From Treponema rectale (GTDB lineage Bacteria; Spirochaetota; Spirochaetia; Treponematales; Treponemataceae), in assembly GCF_014202035.1 (NCBI RefSeq), contig NZ_JACHFR010000001.1, forward strand, positions 434,001 to 498,000: 64,000 bases of DNA. Direction: 5' to 3'. This document shows, one piece after another, positions 51,608-60,557 of the stretch. The stretch's first letter is position 1; each line of letters opens with the position of its first letter. Made by a program: the position numbers and the translations under genes. The notes under the pieces were generated by a model. That model was not told the origin of the DNA. It saw only the letters and a list, made by a program, of their open reading frames with translations, and ran no database searches.

Positions 51608-53842
51608 ATGTTGAAAGTAAATGTTTTGTCGGAAAATTTTAAGAATTCACAGCCGCCTGAAGAACTTCTGGTAAATAAAAGACATCTTACTCCAAGCGAG
51701 ATTTATGTTCTTATCCAGAACAGGAATATTTCTTCAGATTCAGACTGGCAGAATGTTTACGTTTGTGATGGAGAAGGTGAGTTTAATCCTTCTCAGATTG
51801 TACAGAGTGAATTTTCAGGATGGGTAATTCTTGGAAAGATAAGAAAGGCCAGCCTTAAGTTTCATGATCTTGAACTTATGACGGGAATTTATTTTTCTCA
51901 TCTTGAGAACTGTGTTACAGGTGATGACTGTGTCATAAAAAACGCAAGCTTTGTCAGCAATTATCATATCGGTAACAGGGTCATGCTTTTTAATATTCAG
52001 GAAATGAGCTGCACCTGTCATTCAAAATTCGGGGAAGGGCTTTTAAAAGAGGGAGAAGCAGAAAAGAACAGAATCTGGATTGGTGTGGGAAATGAAAACG
52101 ACCGCAGGGCCGTCCTTGCCTTTAACCAGATGATTCCTGCAGATGCTTATTTCTGGAGCCGTTACCGGGATGATCCTGAGCTTATGAAAAAATTCATTGA
52201 GCTTACGGAGTATAACAAGGATAAGGCAAATAATACTTACGGTATTATAGAAGATGACTGCGTAATAAAAAACTGTACCTTGCTTAAGGATGTAAAAATC
52301 GGAAGCTGCGCATACATAAAGGGGGCGTTCAAACTTAAGAACATTACCGTACTTTCATCGGAAGATGAGCCAAGCCAGATTGGTGAAGGTGTAGAAATGG
52401 TAAACGGAATAATGGGATATGGCAGCCATGTTTTCTATCAGGCCATAGCGGTACGCTTTGTAATCGGAAGAAACTGTCATTTAAAATATGGTGCCCGTCT
52501 TTTAAACTCTGTTTTAGGAGATAATTCCGTAGTTTCCTGCTGTGAGCTTCTTAATAATCTCATATATCCTTTTCATGAGCAGCATCATAATTCTTCCTTC
52601 CTCATTGCATCAACTGTAATGGGACAGAGTAATATTGCCAGTGCTGCAACTATAGGTTCAAATCATAATTCCCGAAGTCCTGACGGAGAGATGATTGCCG
52701 GAAGAGGTTTCTGGCCGGGATTATGTTCTGATTTTAAATATGACAGCCGCTTTGCTTCTTTTGTTCTTGTTGCAAAGGGAAGCTATGAATATGAACTTAA
52801 TATTACTTATCCGTTTTCGCTTGTGGCTGAGGATAAAAAAGATAAGGCTGTACACATTATTCCTGCTTACTGGTTCCTTTATAATATGTTTGCCATTGTC
52901 AGAAACAAGTATAAGTTTAAGGCAAGGGACCGCCGCGTAATTAAGGTTCAGCATATAGAAACAAATCCTCTTGCACCTGATACCGTACAGGAAATCGTAA
53001 CTGCTCTTGAACGTCTTGTGGAACTTACCGGACGTTACCTGAAAAGTCCTGAAGAGAATTTTCAGAAAATGACCCTGGATAAGGGGGAAGGAAGTGTTTT
53101 AAGCGATTTCAGAAAAAAGGCGCTCAGTGTTTCTGATGATCAGATAAATCAGGTGGCAAAAGATTTTCTTCACCAGTGCAGGAATACGGAATTCATTTTA
53201 AGTGATGACCGCTGTCAGAAAAGATATGGAGCACTTATTTTTAAGGCAGCCCGTGCATATAAAGAATACCGCCGGGTCATGAAGTATTTTATTGCAGAAA
53301 CATTCATGCAGTGGACTGAATCCCAGAATAAAGAAACTCTTGATTATGAGGATCTGGATGTAATTGCAAGCATTCCGCTGTACAGAAACTGGGTGAATGC
53401 AGGCGGTCAGATAATACCGGAAGAAAAAGTTAATGAACTGTTTTTCAAGATTAAGACAGGTGCTTTGAAGGATTGGGATGAAGTTCACGGTTTTTATGAC
53501 GACTGTCAGAAGAACTATCCTGCCTATAAGGCCAGATACTGTCTTTATCTTCTTGAATGCCTCTATGAAAAATCCTTCAGGGAATTTACTCCTGAACTGT
53601 ATACGGATTTCATGCAGGATGTTGCCTATGTTTCAATGAACATGTTTGAATCTTCCGTTGCTTCAAGGGAAAAAGACTATACTGATTTTTTCAGGTCGAT
53701 TACTTTCAGAAACTATAAGGAAAAGGAAGCTGTGCTGGGGCCTTTGAGTGAAAACACCTTCCTGAAGGAACTCCGGGAATCAACTTCTGTTTTTGATTCA
53801 AATCTGGAAAAACTGTTCAGAAGACTTGCGGCAAAAGAATGA
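51608..53842 (+). CDS. DUF4954-type left-handed beta-helix protein
   Basis: The 744-residue protein (ATG 51608; a TTG at 51587 is rejected as it overlaps the -10) has irregular hexapeptide-type repeats from about 70 to 400 (VTGDDCVIKNASFVSNYHIGNRV; IEDDCVIKNCTLLKDVKIGSCAYIKG). This is the mark of a left-handed beta-helix as in nucleotidyl- and acyltransferases. The remainder is helical. I match it to DUF4954, common in spirochaetes and Bacteroidetes; the family has no known activity. It is conserved in length and position of the repeats. Confidence 0.75.
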   Translation: MLKVNVLSENFKNSQPPEELLVNKRHLTPSEIYVLIQNRNISSDSDWQNVYVCDGEGEFNPSQIVQSEFSGWVILGKIRKASLKFHDLELMTGIYFSHLENCVTGDDCVIKNASFVSNYHIGNRVMLFNIQEMSCTCHSKFGEGLLKEGEAEKNRIWIGVGNENDRRAVLAFNQMIPADAYFWSRYRDDPELMKKFIELTEYNKDKANNTYGIIEDDCVIKNCTLLKDVKIGSCAYIKGAFKLKNITVLSSEDEPSQIGEGVEMVNGIMGYGSHVFYQAIAVRFVIGRNCHLKYGARLLNSVLGDNSVVSCCELLNNLIYPFHEQHHNSSFLIASTVMGQSNIASAATIGSNHNSRSPDGEMIAGRGFWPGLCSDFKYDSRFASFVLVAKGSYEYELNITYPFSLVAEDKKDKAVHIIPAYWFLYNMFAIVRNKYKFKARDRRVIKVQHIETNPLAPDTVQEIVTALERLVELTGRYLKSPEENFQKMTLDKGEGSVLSDFRKKALSVSDDQINQVAKDFLHQCRNTEFILSDDRCQKRYGALIFKAARAYKEYRRVMKYFIAETFMQWTESQNKETLDYEDLDVIASIPLYRNWVNAGGQIIPEEKVNELFFKIKTGALKDWDEVHGFYDDCQKNYPAYKARYCLYLLECLYEKSFREFTPELYTDFMQDVAYVSMNMFESSVASREKDYTDFFRSITFRNYKEKEAVLGPLSENTFLKELRESTSVFDSNLEKLFRRLAAKE

Positions 53843-53857
53843 TTATATGAAGAATAA

Positions 53858-53886
53858 TTGCAACAGTAGTTTTTTTTCTTTATAAT
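53858..53886 (+). promoter_or_regulatory. Promoter of the EF-G gene
   Basis: TTGCAA (53858-53863), 17 bases, perfect TATAAT (53881-53886). Confidence 0.7.
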
Positions 53887-53918
53887 CAGAAAAGTTTATT
53901 TTTATTCAGGATTATATC

Positions 53919-55958
53919 ATGTCATTAGAGAAAATGAGAAACATCGGCATTATGGCTCATATTGATGCCGGTAAAACAACAACAACAGAACGAATTCTTT
54001 ATTATTCAGGAAAAATTCACAAAATCGGAGAAATCGATGACGGTGCTGCCACCATGGACTTTATGAAGCAGGAACAGGAGCGTGGTATTACAATCGGTTC
54101 TGCTGCCATTACGACAGAATGGAACGGTCACCAGATAAATATAATTGATACTCCGGGACACGTAGATTTTACTGCAGAAGTTGAGCGTTCCCTTCGCGTT
54201 CTTGACGGAGCTGTTGCCGTTATCTGTGCAGTAGGTCATGTTCAGCCTCAGACAGAAACTGTATGGAAGCAGGCTGATGAATTTAACGTACCGAGAATCT
54301 GTTTCGTAAATAAAATGGACCGTACCGGTGCTGATTTTTTTGGAGCAGTTGAAGACGTAAAAAAGAAATTCGGCTGTGAAACTGTTGCCATGCAGATTCC
54401 TCTCGGTCAGGGAAGTGATTTTGACGGTATAATTGATCTTCTTGAAATGAAAGAAATCCATTGGGATGCAGCAACGGAAGGTGAAAAATTTACCGTATCA
54501 GAAATTTCAGAAAATAACAGGGAACTTGCTTCTCAGTGGCGTGAAAAACTTATAGATACAGTTGCTTCCAATGATGATGAACTTGGAGAAATCTATCTTG
54601 AAGGCGGAGAAATTTCCAATGCACAGCTGAAGACTGCCGTAAGAAAAGCAACCATCAGCCGTACTCTTGTACCGTTCTTCTGTGGAACTGCACGGCGCAA
54701 CCAGGGAATCCAGCCTCTTATGGATGCAATCATTGATTATCTTCCTTCCCCTGAAGAAATTCCTCCTGCAGAAGGTGTTCATGTAAAAAAGAATGCAGAA
54801 GAAAAAGTCAGCGTGCCTTGTGATGTTAATGCAAAGGCTCCTGTAGGACTTGTATTTAAGATTCAGTACGATCCTCAGATGGGAATGCTCTGCTATGTCC
54901 GCATGTATGCCGGAAAGATTTCTACAGGAACGATGATTTATAATGCAGGCAAAAAGAAGCGGGAAAGAGTTAACCGCATCCTCCGGGTAAATGCAAACCA
55001 TATGGAACAGATGGACAGCGTAAGTGCCGGTGACATTGCTGTTTTTGTAGGTTTCAAACTGGCACAGACAGGAGATTCCATCGGCAGTGAAGGTTTCCCG
55101 GTTCTTCTTGAAAGCGTAAAATTTCCGGAACCTGTCATTTCTGTAGCCATTGAGCCGGAAACAATGAGTGACCGTGATAAGCTCATGGAAACTCTTGATG
55201 TTTTAAGTCATGAAGATCCGACCTTTACATTCAGGGATGATTCGGAAACCGGTCAGCTTGTCATAAGCGGTATGGGTGAACTTCACCTGGATGTTCTTGT
55301 TACAAGAATCCGTGATGATTTTAAGGTTCAGTGCCGCGTTGGTGCTCCTCAGGTTACATATCGCGAAAGCATCTCTTCTTCCTGTGATTATGCAGAAGAT
55401 TACAGCCGTACTCTTGCCGGTAAGGATGTTACAGCTTCAATTAAAATTCATGTTGAACCTGCTGCAAACGGTGAAGGAAACTCTTATGTCTGCAATGTTA
55501 GGAAACAGGCAGATGTTCCTGATGAAATATATGATGCCGTTGAGCACAGTATTACAAGCTGTTTCGGCGGCGGAATAAAATACGGTTATCCTTGTGCAGA
55601 TGTTAAAGTTTCTCTTGAAGACCTTAAGTATTCTCCAGAAACTTCTACGACCTTTGCTTTTGAAGCTGCGGCTGCTGAAGCTTTTGACAATGCCTGTAAC
55701 CAGGCTCAGCCCCTCATGCTTGAACCGGTAATGGCTGTTGATATTGAATCACCTACAGAATTTGTAGGAGATGCAATGAGTGCCCTTACACAGCGTGGCG
55801 GAATCATTAACAGCATGGAAGATAAGGCTGATTCCAGTGTAATTCATGCTGAGGCTCCAATGGTAAAAATGTTCGGTTTTACGACTGCTCTCCGTTCTGT
55901 AACTCAGGGAAGGGCAAGTTTTGGAATGACATTTGCACATTTTCAGGCTAAGGCCTGA
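53919..55958 (+). CDS. fusA: Elongation factor G
   Basis: EF-G is a GTPase for translocation and ribosome recycling. The 679-residue protein has all G motifs: AHIDAGKTTTTER (G1), RGITIGSAA (G2), DTPGHVDF (G3), NKMD (G4). Domains III-V follow, with RGGIINSMEDKA in domain V. The segment after G3 reads AVGHVQPQTETVW where most EF-G have a Gly before Val. Spirochaetes generally carry two EF-G types (spdEFG1 and spdEFG2); which this is cannot be told by eye. It is not beside rpsL/rpsG/tuf. AGGA precedes the ATG. Confidence 0.95.
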   Translation: MSLEKMRNIGIMAHIDAGKTTTTERILYYSGKIHKIGEIDDGAATMDFMKQEQERGITIGSAAITTEWNGHQINIIDTPGHVDFTAEVERSLRVLDGAVAVICAVGHVQPQTETVWKQADEFNVPRICFVNKMDRTGADFFGAVEDVKKKFGCETVAMQIPLGQGSDFDGIIDLLEMKEIHWDAATEGEKFTVSEISENNRELASQWREKLIDTVASNDDELGEIYLEGGEISNAQLKTAVRKATISRTLVPFFCGTARRNQGIQPLMDAIIDYLPSPEEIPPAEGVHVKKNAEEKVSVPCDVNAKAPVGLVFKIQYDPQMGMLCYVRMYAGKISTGTMIYNAGKKKRERVNRILRVNANHMEQMDSVSAGDIAVFVGFKLAQTGDSIGSEGFPVLLESVKFPEPVISVAIEPETMSDRDKLMETLDVLSHEDPTFTFRDDSETGQLVISGMGELHLDVLVTRIRDDFKVQCRVGAPQVTYRESISSSCDYAEDYSRTLAGKDVTASIKIHVEPAANGEGNSYVCNVRKQADVPDEIYDAVEHSITSCFGGGIKYGYPCADVKVSLEDLKYSPETSTTFAFEAAAAEAFDNACNQAQPLMLEPVMAVDIESPTEFVGDAMSALTQRGGIINSMEDKADSSVIHAEAPMVKMFGFTTALRSVTQGRASFGMTFAHFQAKA

Positions 55959-55979
55959 TCTGTAACTGATCTTATTTTA

Positions 55980-57707
55980 ATGAAAACGATACTTTGCTGT
56001 ACGGCACTTGTAGAGACTTCGCCTCAGGCACTTCCTCTTGGAGCTGCCTGTATAGCAAGTTCGCTTTCTGCTTCTTCCGATATAAAAGCCAGTGCTTCAG
56101 TTAAGCTTGAAGCCTTTTCACTTGAAGACATAGGGGATTCTGTTCCAGAAACTGCGGCTGAGTTTATAGCTTCTTCCCTTCAAAAAAAATATAAGTCCAT
56201 TGATTTTATACTTTTCAGCGTCTATGTCTGGAACAGACAGGTTCTTGAAGAATGTGCCGCTTTATTAAAAAAATCCTGCCCGTCTGCAGTAATTATCGCA
56301 GGGGGATGTGAAGTTACGGCTGATCCTCTGAGTTTTAAGAATTTTGATTTCTGTATAAGTGGTGAAGGTGAAGTGTCTTCTGTTTCTCTTATGAAAGAAT
56401 TATTGAGACTTACTTCTTCTGAACTTTCTGAAAAAATAAAGGCCGGCTGTGATTTTGAAATACAGGGAGTTTATAATCTTAACCACTCTTATTCATCTGG
56501 AACATTGAGGTCTGTAATGCCTGATGTTTCCGTGCTGCCATCTCCCTATCTTGACGGTACTATAAATCTTTCTGAATACGGAGGCGCGCTCTGGGAACTG
56601 GCAAGGGGCTGTCCTTTCAAGTGTTCATACTGTTACGAAAGTAAGGGAGAAAAAAAGATACAGAGATTTTCCAGGGAACGTCTTGTAAAGGAACTGGAAC
56701 TTTTTTCTAAAAGCGGTATTTCTCAGGTTTTTGTTTTAGATCCGACTTATAATGCAGATAAAAAAGCAGCTCTGGATATGCTGAAAGAGATAAGATTAAA
56801 AGCACCTGATATATTTTTTTATTTTGAAGCAAGGGCTGAGTTTATCGACAGGGAATTATCCCGTGCATTTTCAAAAGTAAACTGTGCCCTGCAGTTCGGT
56901 CTTCAAAGTTCAAACCCTGATGTCTTAAAAAAAGTAAACCGTACGTTAAACAAAGAGAAATTTACAAGGAACATAGGGTTTTTAAATCAGGATGGGGTAG
57001 TGTTCGGATTTGATTTGATATACGGTTTACCTGGAGATACCCTTTCCGGGTTTAAGAACAGCGTTGATTTTGCCCTGAAACTTTATCCTAATAATCTTGA
57101 GATGTTCTGTCTGAGTGTTCTTCCGGGAACAGATCTTTCGGATTCTGCAGAGTCACTGGGACTTGTCTGGCAGAAGGAAGCTCCTTATCATGTTATTAAG
57201 ACTTCTGGTTTTTCTCAAAATGATATGAATGAAGCCGGTCTTTTTTCTTTTGCAGCTGATTTGTTTTATAACAAAGGGCGGGCAGTTCCATGGTTTATGT
57301 CTATGATTCAATACCTGCATATGAAGCCCTCTGTTTTTTTTGAAGAATTTGAGGCTTTTCTTAAACTTCAATATCCGGCTGCCATGGCAGAAAGAAACTG
57401 TTCAGCCTATTCTTTTGAAGATGTAAAGAAAATACAGAAAGAATTTATCAGTGATTTTTTCAGCAAAAGAAACTTCCTGAAGGCTGTTAAACTTGCCTTT
57501 GATCTTATTGAACTTAACGGTGCCTTCAGTATTCTTACGGCAGAAGGAAAGGAATCTTCCGTGAGTCTTTTTTATCACAGTGATGATCTTATGAGTGAAG
57601 CAGTATTGGACTGGAATTTCTTTATAAAGAATGCCCGGCCTTATAAGAATATCACCAGGGTATTTAAAACAAAAAACGGACCGGATTTTAAAATTGTAAA
57701 AAAATGA
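55980..57707 (+). CDS. B12-binding-domain radical SAM protein
   Basis: The 575-residue protein has an N-terminal cobalamin-binding-like Rossmann domain (about 1-165; PLGAACIASSL, IIAGGCEVTADP, GEGEVSS). The radical SAM core from about 200 has the cluster motif CPFKCSYC in ELARGCPFKCSYCYESKG, and later QFGLQSSNPDVLKKVNR and DLIYGLPGDT. It belongs with class B-type methyltransferase/radical enzymes, but the substrate is unknown. It begins 21 bases after the EF-G stop with no ribosome site of note, so it may be co-transcribed. Confidence 0.87.
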   Translation: MKTILCCTALVETSPQALPLGAACIASSLSASSDIKASASVKLEAFSLEDIGDSVPETAAEFIASSLQKKYKSIDFILFSVYVWNRQVLEECAALLKKSCPSAVIIAGGCEVTADPLSFKNFDFCISGEGEVSSVSLMKELLRLTSSELSEKIKAGCDFEIQGVYNLNHSYSSGTLRSVMPDVSVLPSPYLDGTINLSEYGGALWELARGCPFKCSYCYESKGEKKIQRFSRERLVKELELFSKSGISQVFVLDPTYNADKKAALDMLKEIRLKAPDIFFYFEARAEFIDRELSRAFSKVNCALQFGLQSSNPDVLKKVNRTLNKEKFTRNIGFLNQDGVVFGFDLIYGLPGDTLSGFKNSVDFALKLYPNNLEMFCLSVLPGTDLSDSAESLGLVWQKEAPYHVIKTSGFSQNDMNEAGLFSFAADLFYNKGRAVPWFMSMIQYLHMKPSVFFEEFEAFLKLQYPAAMAERNCSAYSFEDVKKIQKEFISDFFSKRNFLKAVKLAFDLIELNGAFSILTAEGKESSVSLFYHSDDLMSEAVLDWNFFIKNARPYKNITRVFKTKNGPDFKIVKK

Positions 57708-57778
57708 TTGTCATCTTTAGATCCGATAAACTATTATTCAGATCATGCATAACACTCCCGTTATATATGCTCAAACAA

Positions 57779-58046
57779 GCAGCTCCCCCTTTTGGGAAGC
57801 TGCCTGAAAATCGTTGCGAGGCTGTCCAATAAGTATGAGTCATTGCCGCGCTAGACAGTTTGTCATTGCCGTGCTAGACAGTTTGTCATTGCCGTGCTAG
57901 ACAGTTTGTCATTGCCGTGCTAGACAGTTTGTCATTGCCGTGCTTGTCTCCCCTGTCATTGCCCGGCTTGACCGGGCAATCTCATGCAGGGGGGATTTTC
58001 GGGTCATGCCCGAAAATGACACTTTTTGAACTTATTGGTCATCCCC
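57779..58046 (+). repeat. Dispersed intergenic repeat, copy C (expanded)
   Basis: The same order as copy B: hairpin GCAGCTCCCC/GGGAAGCTGC, GTTGCGAGGCTGTCCAATAAG, ATTGCCG units, palindrome ATTGCCCGG-CTTGA-CCGGGCAAT, palindrome ATTTTCGGG-TCATG-CCCGAAAAT, CTTTTTGAACTTATTGG. The middle is expanded by tandem 23-base units. Confidence 0.87.
57839..57930 (+). repeat. Four tandem 23-base repeats inside copy C
   Basis: Units start at 57839, 57862, 57885 and 57908, each GTCATTGCCGTGCTAGACAG plus TTT; only the first differs (CGCG for CGTG). A partial fifth begins at 57931. There are no spacers, so this is not a CRISPR array. Confidence 0.93.
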
Positions 58047-58123
58047 AGCTGTGCCCCCCCGCCCGTGAAGGCGGCTTTCTTTCCCATGCCGTGTTTGCCT
58101 AAGAGTGCTGTGAGCCCGCGCCG

Positions 58124-59794
58124 CTAAAAAGCACGAACTGCACAAACCAAAATGCCGTTGTCCTTGGAGCTGGTGTTCAAGTAGTCGGGGTCGAAGTATA
58201 CAGTCCAGGCACTGCTATTGTTGGAAGCGGCCTGACTAGATGACCAATAGTCTGCGTCCGCGATTTCCGTTCCGCCCGCCGCTTCGATCGAGGCGTTCAC
58301 CGTGTCCTTTGCCCTGTATAGCATGGAAAGTTCTGCGACCGTGGGAAGATACCAGCCGCTTGCGTAGTCGTCTGTGAGATTGGCGGTCGTAGCATAGGCG
58401 TTCACCCATTCCCACGCGGGATAGTTTCCGCTTGTTTCTTCGTCGCTTACCGCATCACAGAGAGCCTGCCAGTTGTCGCTTCCGTCTGTGTCGCCCTTGA
58501 ATGTCGCTTTCGCTGTTCTTCCGATTCCCGATTCGCTAGGCGTACACTGTATTGCCGTGATGTTCGTGCTGTAGCCGTTTACGCCATTCTTCGCCCATGC
58601 AAGAAAGGTGCTGTCAGTTACCGAGTTCTTCAAGCCCACGCCGAGTGTTTTTGCTCCGAGCGTGTCGCTTGCACTTCCAGCGTAGAAAATGACGGCGACC
58701 GCTTTTGATTTCTGCTCCTCGGTAAGGGTGAGGTCTTCCTCGGTAAGGGTGAGGTCTTCACTGTAAGGGGTGGCAGAGCCGTCCGAGAACACGATGTCGC
58801 CCACGGCTTTTGCCTCAGTCGGGGCTTTGGTGCCAATATAGGTTGTTGGGGTTGTGGCCTGTGTCACCGTAAGAGTGTAGCTTGCGGTCTTCGTGGCGTA
58901 TGTGTAGCTTTCGCTGTCTGCTACAGTTGCTGTGATGGTCGTTGTGCCAGCCCCCTTGATGGTCACTAAGCCGGTTTGGGTATTTACTTCGGCTATATCT
59001 GTTTTGCTTGAAGTGTAGGTAACCGTGCCGTCGCCTGTCGTTGTAAGCACGTTAGTGAAAGCCCCGTCGGCTGTTGTCTTTTCTACGCTCGTGACGGCAT
59101 AGCTGATGCTTCCTGCCGTCTTCTGTGGTGTGATATCGGCTGCCGTTACCGTAAGCGTGTAGCTTGCGCTCTTTGTCTCGTAGGTGTAGGTGTCGCTGTC
59201 TGCTACAGTTGCTGTGATTGTTGTTTCACCTGCTCCCTTGATGGTTACTAAGCCGGTTTGGGTTACTTCGGCTACATCTGTTTTGCTTGAAGCGTAGGTA
59301 ACCGTGCCGTCGCCTGTCGTTGTAAGCACGTTAGTGAAAGCCCCGTCGGCTGTTGTCTTTTCTACGCTCGTGACGGCATAGCTGATGCTGCCTGCGGTCT
59401 TTTGCGGTGTGGTATCGGCTGCCGTTACCGTAAGCGTGTAGCTTGCGGTCTTTGTCTCGTAGGTGTAGGTGTCGCTGTCTGCTACAGTTGCTGTGATGGT
59501 CGTTGTACCAGCCCCCGCGATGGTTACTTCGCCAGTCGTTGCGTTTACGGTGGCTACAGTTTCTTTGCTTGAAGCGTAGGTAACTGTGCCGTCGCCTGTC
59601 TTGGTAAGCTCGTTAGTAAAAGTCCCGTCGGCTGTTGTCTTTTCTACGCTCGTGGTGGCATAGCTGATACTGCCTGCGGTCTTTTGCGGTGTAACCGTCG
59701 GGTCATCATCAACATTTTCCTTACACGAAGCAAGGCCAAAAGCAAGTGCAAGAATTGCACTCATTATTGTGAAAACTTTTGGAAATTTCTGCAT
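58124..59794 (-). CDS. Surface lipoprotein with three Ig-like tandem repeats
   Basis: The 556-residue product (ATG 59794 with GGAGG six bases upstream) has a lipoprotein signal (lipobox GLASC). Three repeats of 93-94 residues follow, each KTAGSISYA...TVTYASSK...TITATVADSDTYTYE...ASYTLTVT, similar to Big2-type Ig-like domains and nearly identical at DNA level. The C-terminal region of about 230 residues (GWYLPTVAELSMLYRAKDT, ADYWSSSQA, VCAVRAF) resembles a DUF1566/FISUMP-type domain of bacterial surface proteins. G+C is clearly higher than in neighbours. It is probably exposed and variable by repeat recombination. Confidence 0.8.
   Translation of the reverse strand: MQKFPKVFTIMSAILALAFGLASCKENVDDDPTVTPQKTAGSISYATTSVEKTTADGTFTNELTKTGDGTVTYASSKETVATVNATTGEVTIAGAGTTTITATVADSDTYTYETKTASYTLTVTAADTTPQKTAGSISYAVTSVEKTTADGAFTNVLTTTGDGTVTYASSKTDVAEVTQTGLVTIKGAGETTITATVADSDTYTYETKSASYTLTVTAADITPQKTAGSISYAVTSVEKTTADGAFTNVLTTTGDGTVTYTSSKTDIAEVNTQTGLVTIKGAGTTTITATVADSESYTYATKTASYTLTVTQATTPTTYIGTKAPTEAKAVGDIVFSDGSATPYSEDLTLTEEDLTLTEEQKSKAVAVIFYAGSASDTLGAKTLGVGLKNSVTDSTFLAWAKNGVNGYSTNITAIQCTPSESGIGRTAKATFKGDTDGSDNWQALCDAVSDEETSGNYPAWEWVNAYATTANLTDDYASGWYLPTVAELSMLYRAKDTVNASIEAAGGTEIADADYWSSSQAASNNSSAWTVYFDPDYLNTSSKDNGILVCAVRAF
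58857..59704 (-). repeat. Three tandem repeats of about 280 bases within the Ig-like lipoprotein gene
   Basis: The shared TTCTACGCTC begins at 59081, 59360 and 59642, giving periods of 279 and 282 bases (93 and 94 codons). Units are nearly identical, pointing to recent duplication. Confidence 0.9.
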
Positions 59795-60374
59795 AAATGC
59801 CTCCTGAAATGGTTTAAAATATACGTTGGTCAAGGCACGTACGCCTACGGCTAACTTAAAGCCTTGACTCAGCCGTTTTGCAGGTGGAAAAAAAATTATC
59901 CACTTGCAATTAAAGGCCCATGAGCAGTGTATAATTTTTCCTGCATCATGGGCGGTTTTTCTGTGTGAGAAAGTTGTAATGTCTGATTTAAAATGCATGC
60001 AGCCGAAATTTTGTTTTGGGCAGAGTTATAGCCGGTGCTGGTCGCAAGCTGCGCTTGCTTACTGTGCTGTGCTGTGCTGTGAATTTTGCGACAGTGCTAA
60101 CTTATTGTCAAGCCCTGTCGGGCTTGTTGCGTAAGAGGAAATTATTGACCTTTGCGCCTTCGGCGCAGAAGCATCAAGCGGTTGTGAGAAAATTTGCTTT
60201 TTTCTGTGCAAATTACAGCTCATATCAGATATTATAATACGGAAAATTTGATTTTCGAGGAAATTTAAAAAAATTAAGGAAAGTGCTGATGGTATTACGG
60301 TTTTTCATCTGTCAATTGACGGCTTGGCAAAATCATAGTATATTTTTCTTAGATTAAGTCAAGGAGGTACGACA
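59795..60374. other. Palindrome-rich intergenic region
   Basis: No gene is visible in about 580 bases. It holds an inverted repeat GTCAAGGC...GCCTTGAC (59829-59868), a TGTATAAT (59928-59935), four CTGTG repeats (60062-60081), and stems CAAGCCC-TGTC-GGGCTTG (60109-60126) and TGCGCC-TTC-GGCGCA (60153-60167). The end has the promoter of the next gene pair. Confidence 0.6.
60311..60344 (+). promoter_or_regulatory. Promoter and candidate operator of the GNAT gene pair
   Basis: TTGACG (60316-60321), 17 bases, TATATT (60339-60344). The palindrome GTCAATTGAC (60311-60320) overlaps the -35 and could be an autoregulatory site. Confidence 0.6.
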
Positions 60375-60557
60375 ATGGCAACTTCAAGCATTTTTGCAAA
60401 TTTCAACATAACAGACTCGAAAAAAGCTGAAAACTTTGTAAATGCACTTGATATTTCTGCAAAGGAAACATCAAAGAAATCAGCAGTGTCTAATAAATCT
60501 TTTGTTGTACTTCCGAATGACATAAAATCTTTGTGGGCTAAACGAAAAAGCAAATGA
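60375..60557 (+). CDS. Small protein upstream of a GNAT acetyltransferase, possible antitoxin
   Basis: The 60-residue product (ATSSIFANFNITDSKKAENFVNALD..., ending in a basic SLWAKRKSK) has no family I recognise. It has a strong AAGGAGGT before the ATG and overlaps the following gene by four bases (ATGA). Small size, own promoter with a palindrome and tight coupling to a GNAT gene are the hallmarks of a toxin-antitoxin pair, but it lacks a ribbon-helix-helix pattern like that of TacA. Confidence 0.65.
   Translation: MATSSIFANFNITDSKKAENFVNALDISAKETSKKSAVSNKSFVVLPNDIKSLWAKRKSK

Larger units (their letters stand above)
57708..58123. other. Intergenic region holding repeat copy C
   Basis: No gene is visible in these 416 bases. 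A reading frame at 57917-58102 is a by-product of the repeats and has no ribosome site. The dispersed repeat (57779-58046) fills most of it. Confidence 0.65.

Noticed and set aside
57839..57944. CRISPR array
   Set aside because: The 23-base repeats are directly adjacent without spacers, and no cas genes are nearby.
57917..58102. Open reading frame of 61 codons in repeat copy C
   Set aside because: It lies wholly in the dispersed repeat, has no ribosome site, and its content is dictated by the repeats.
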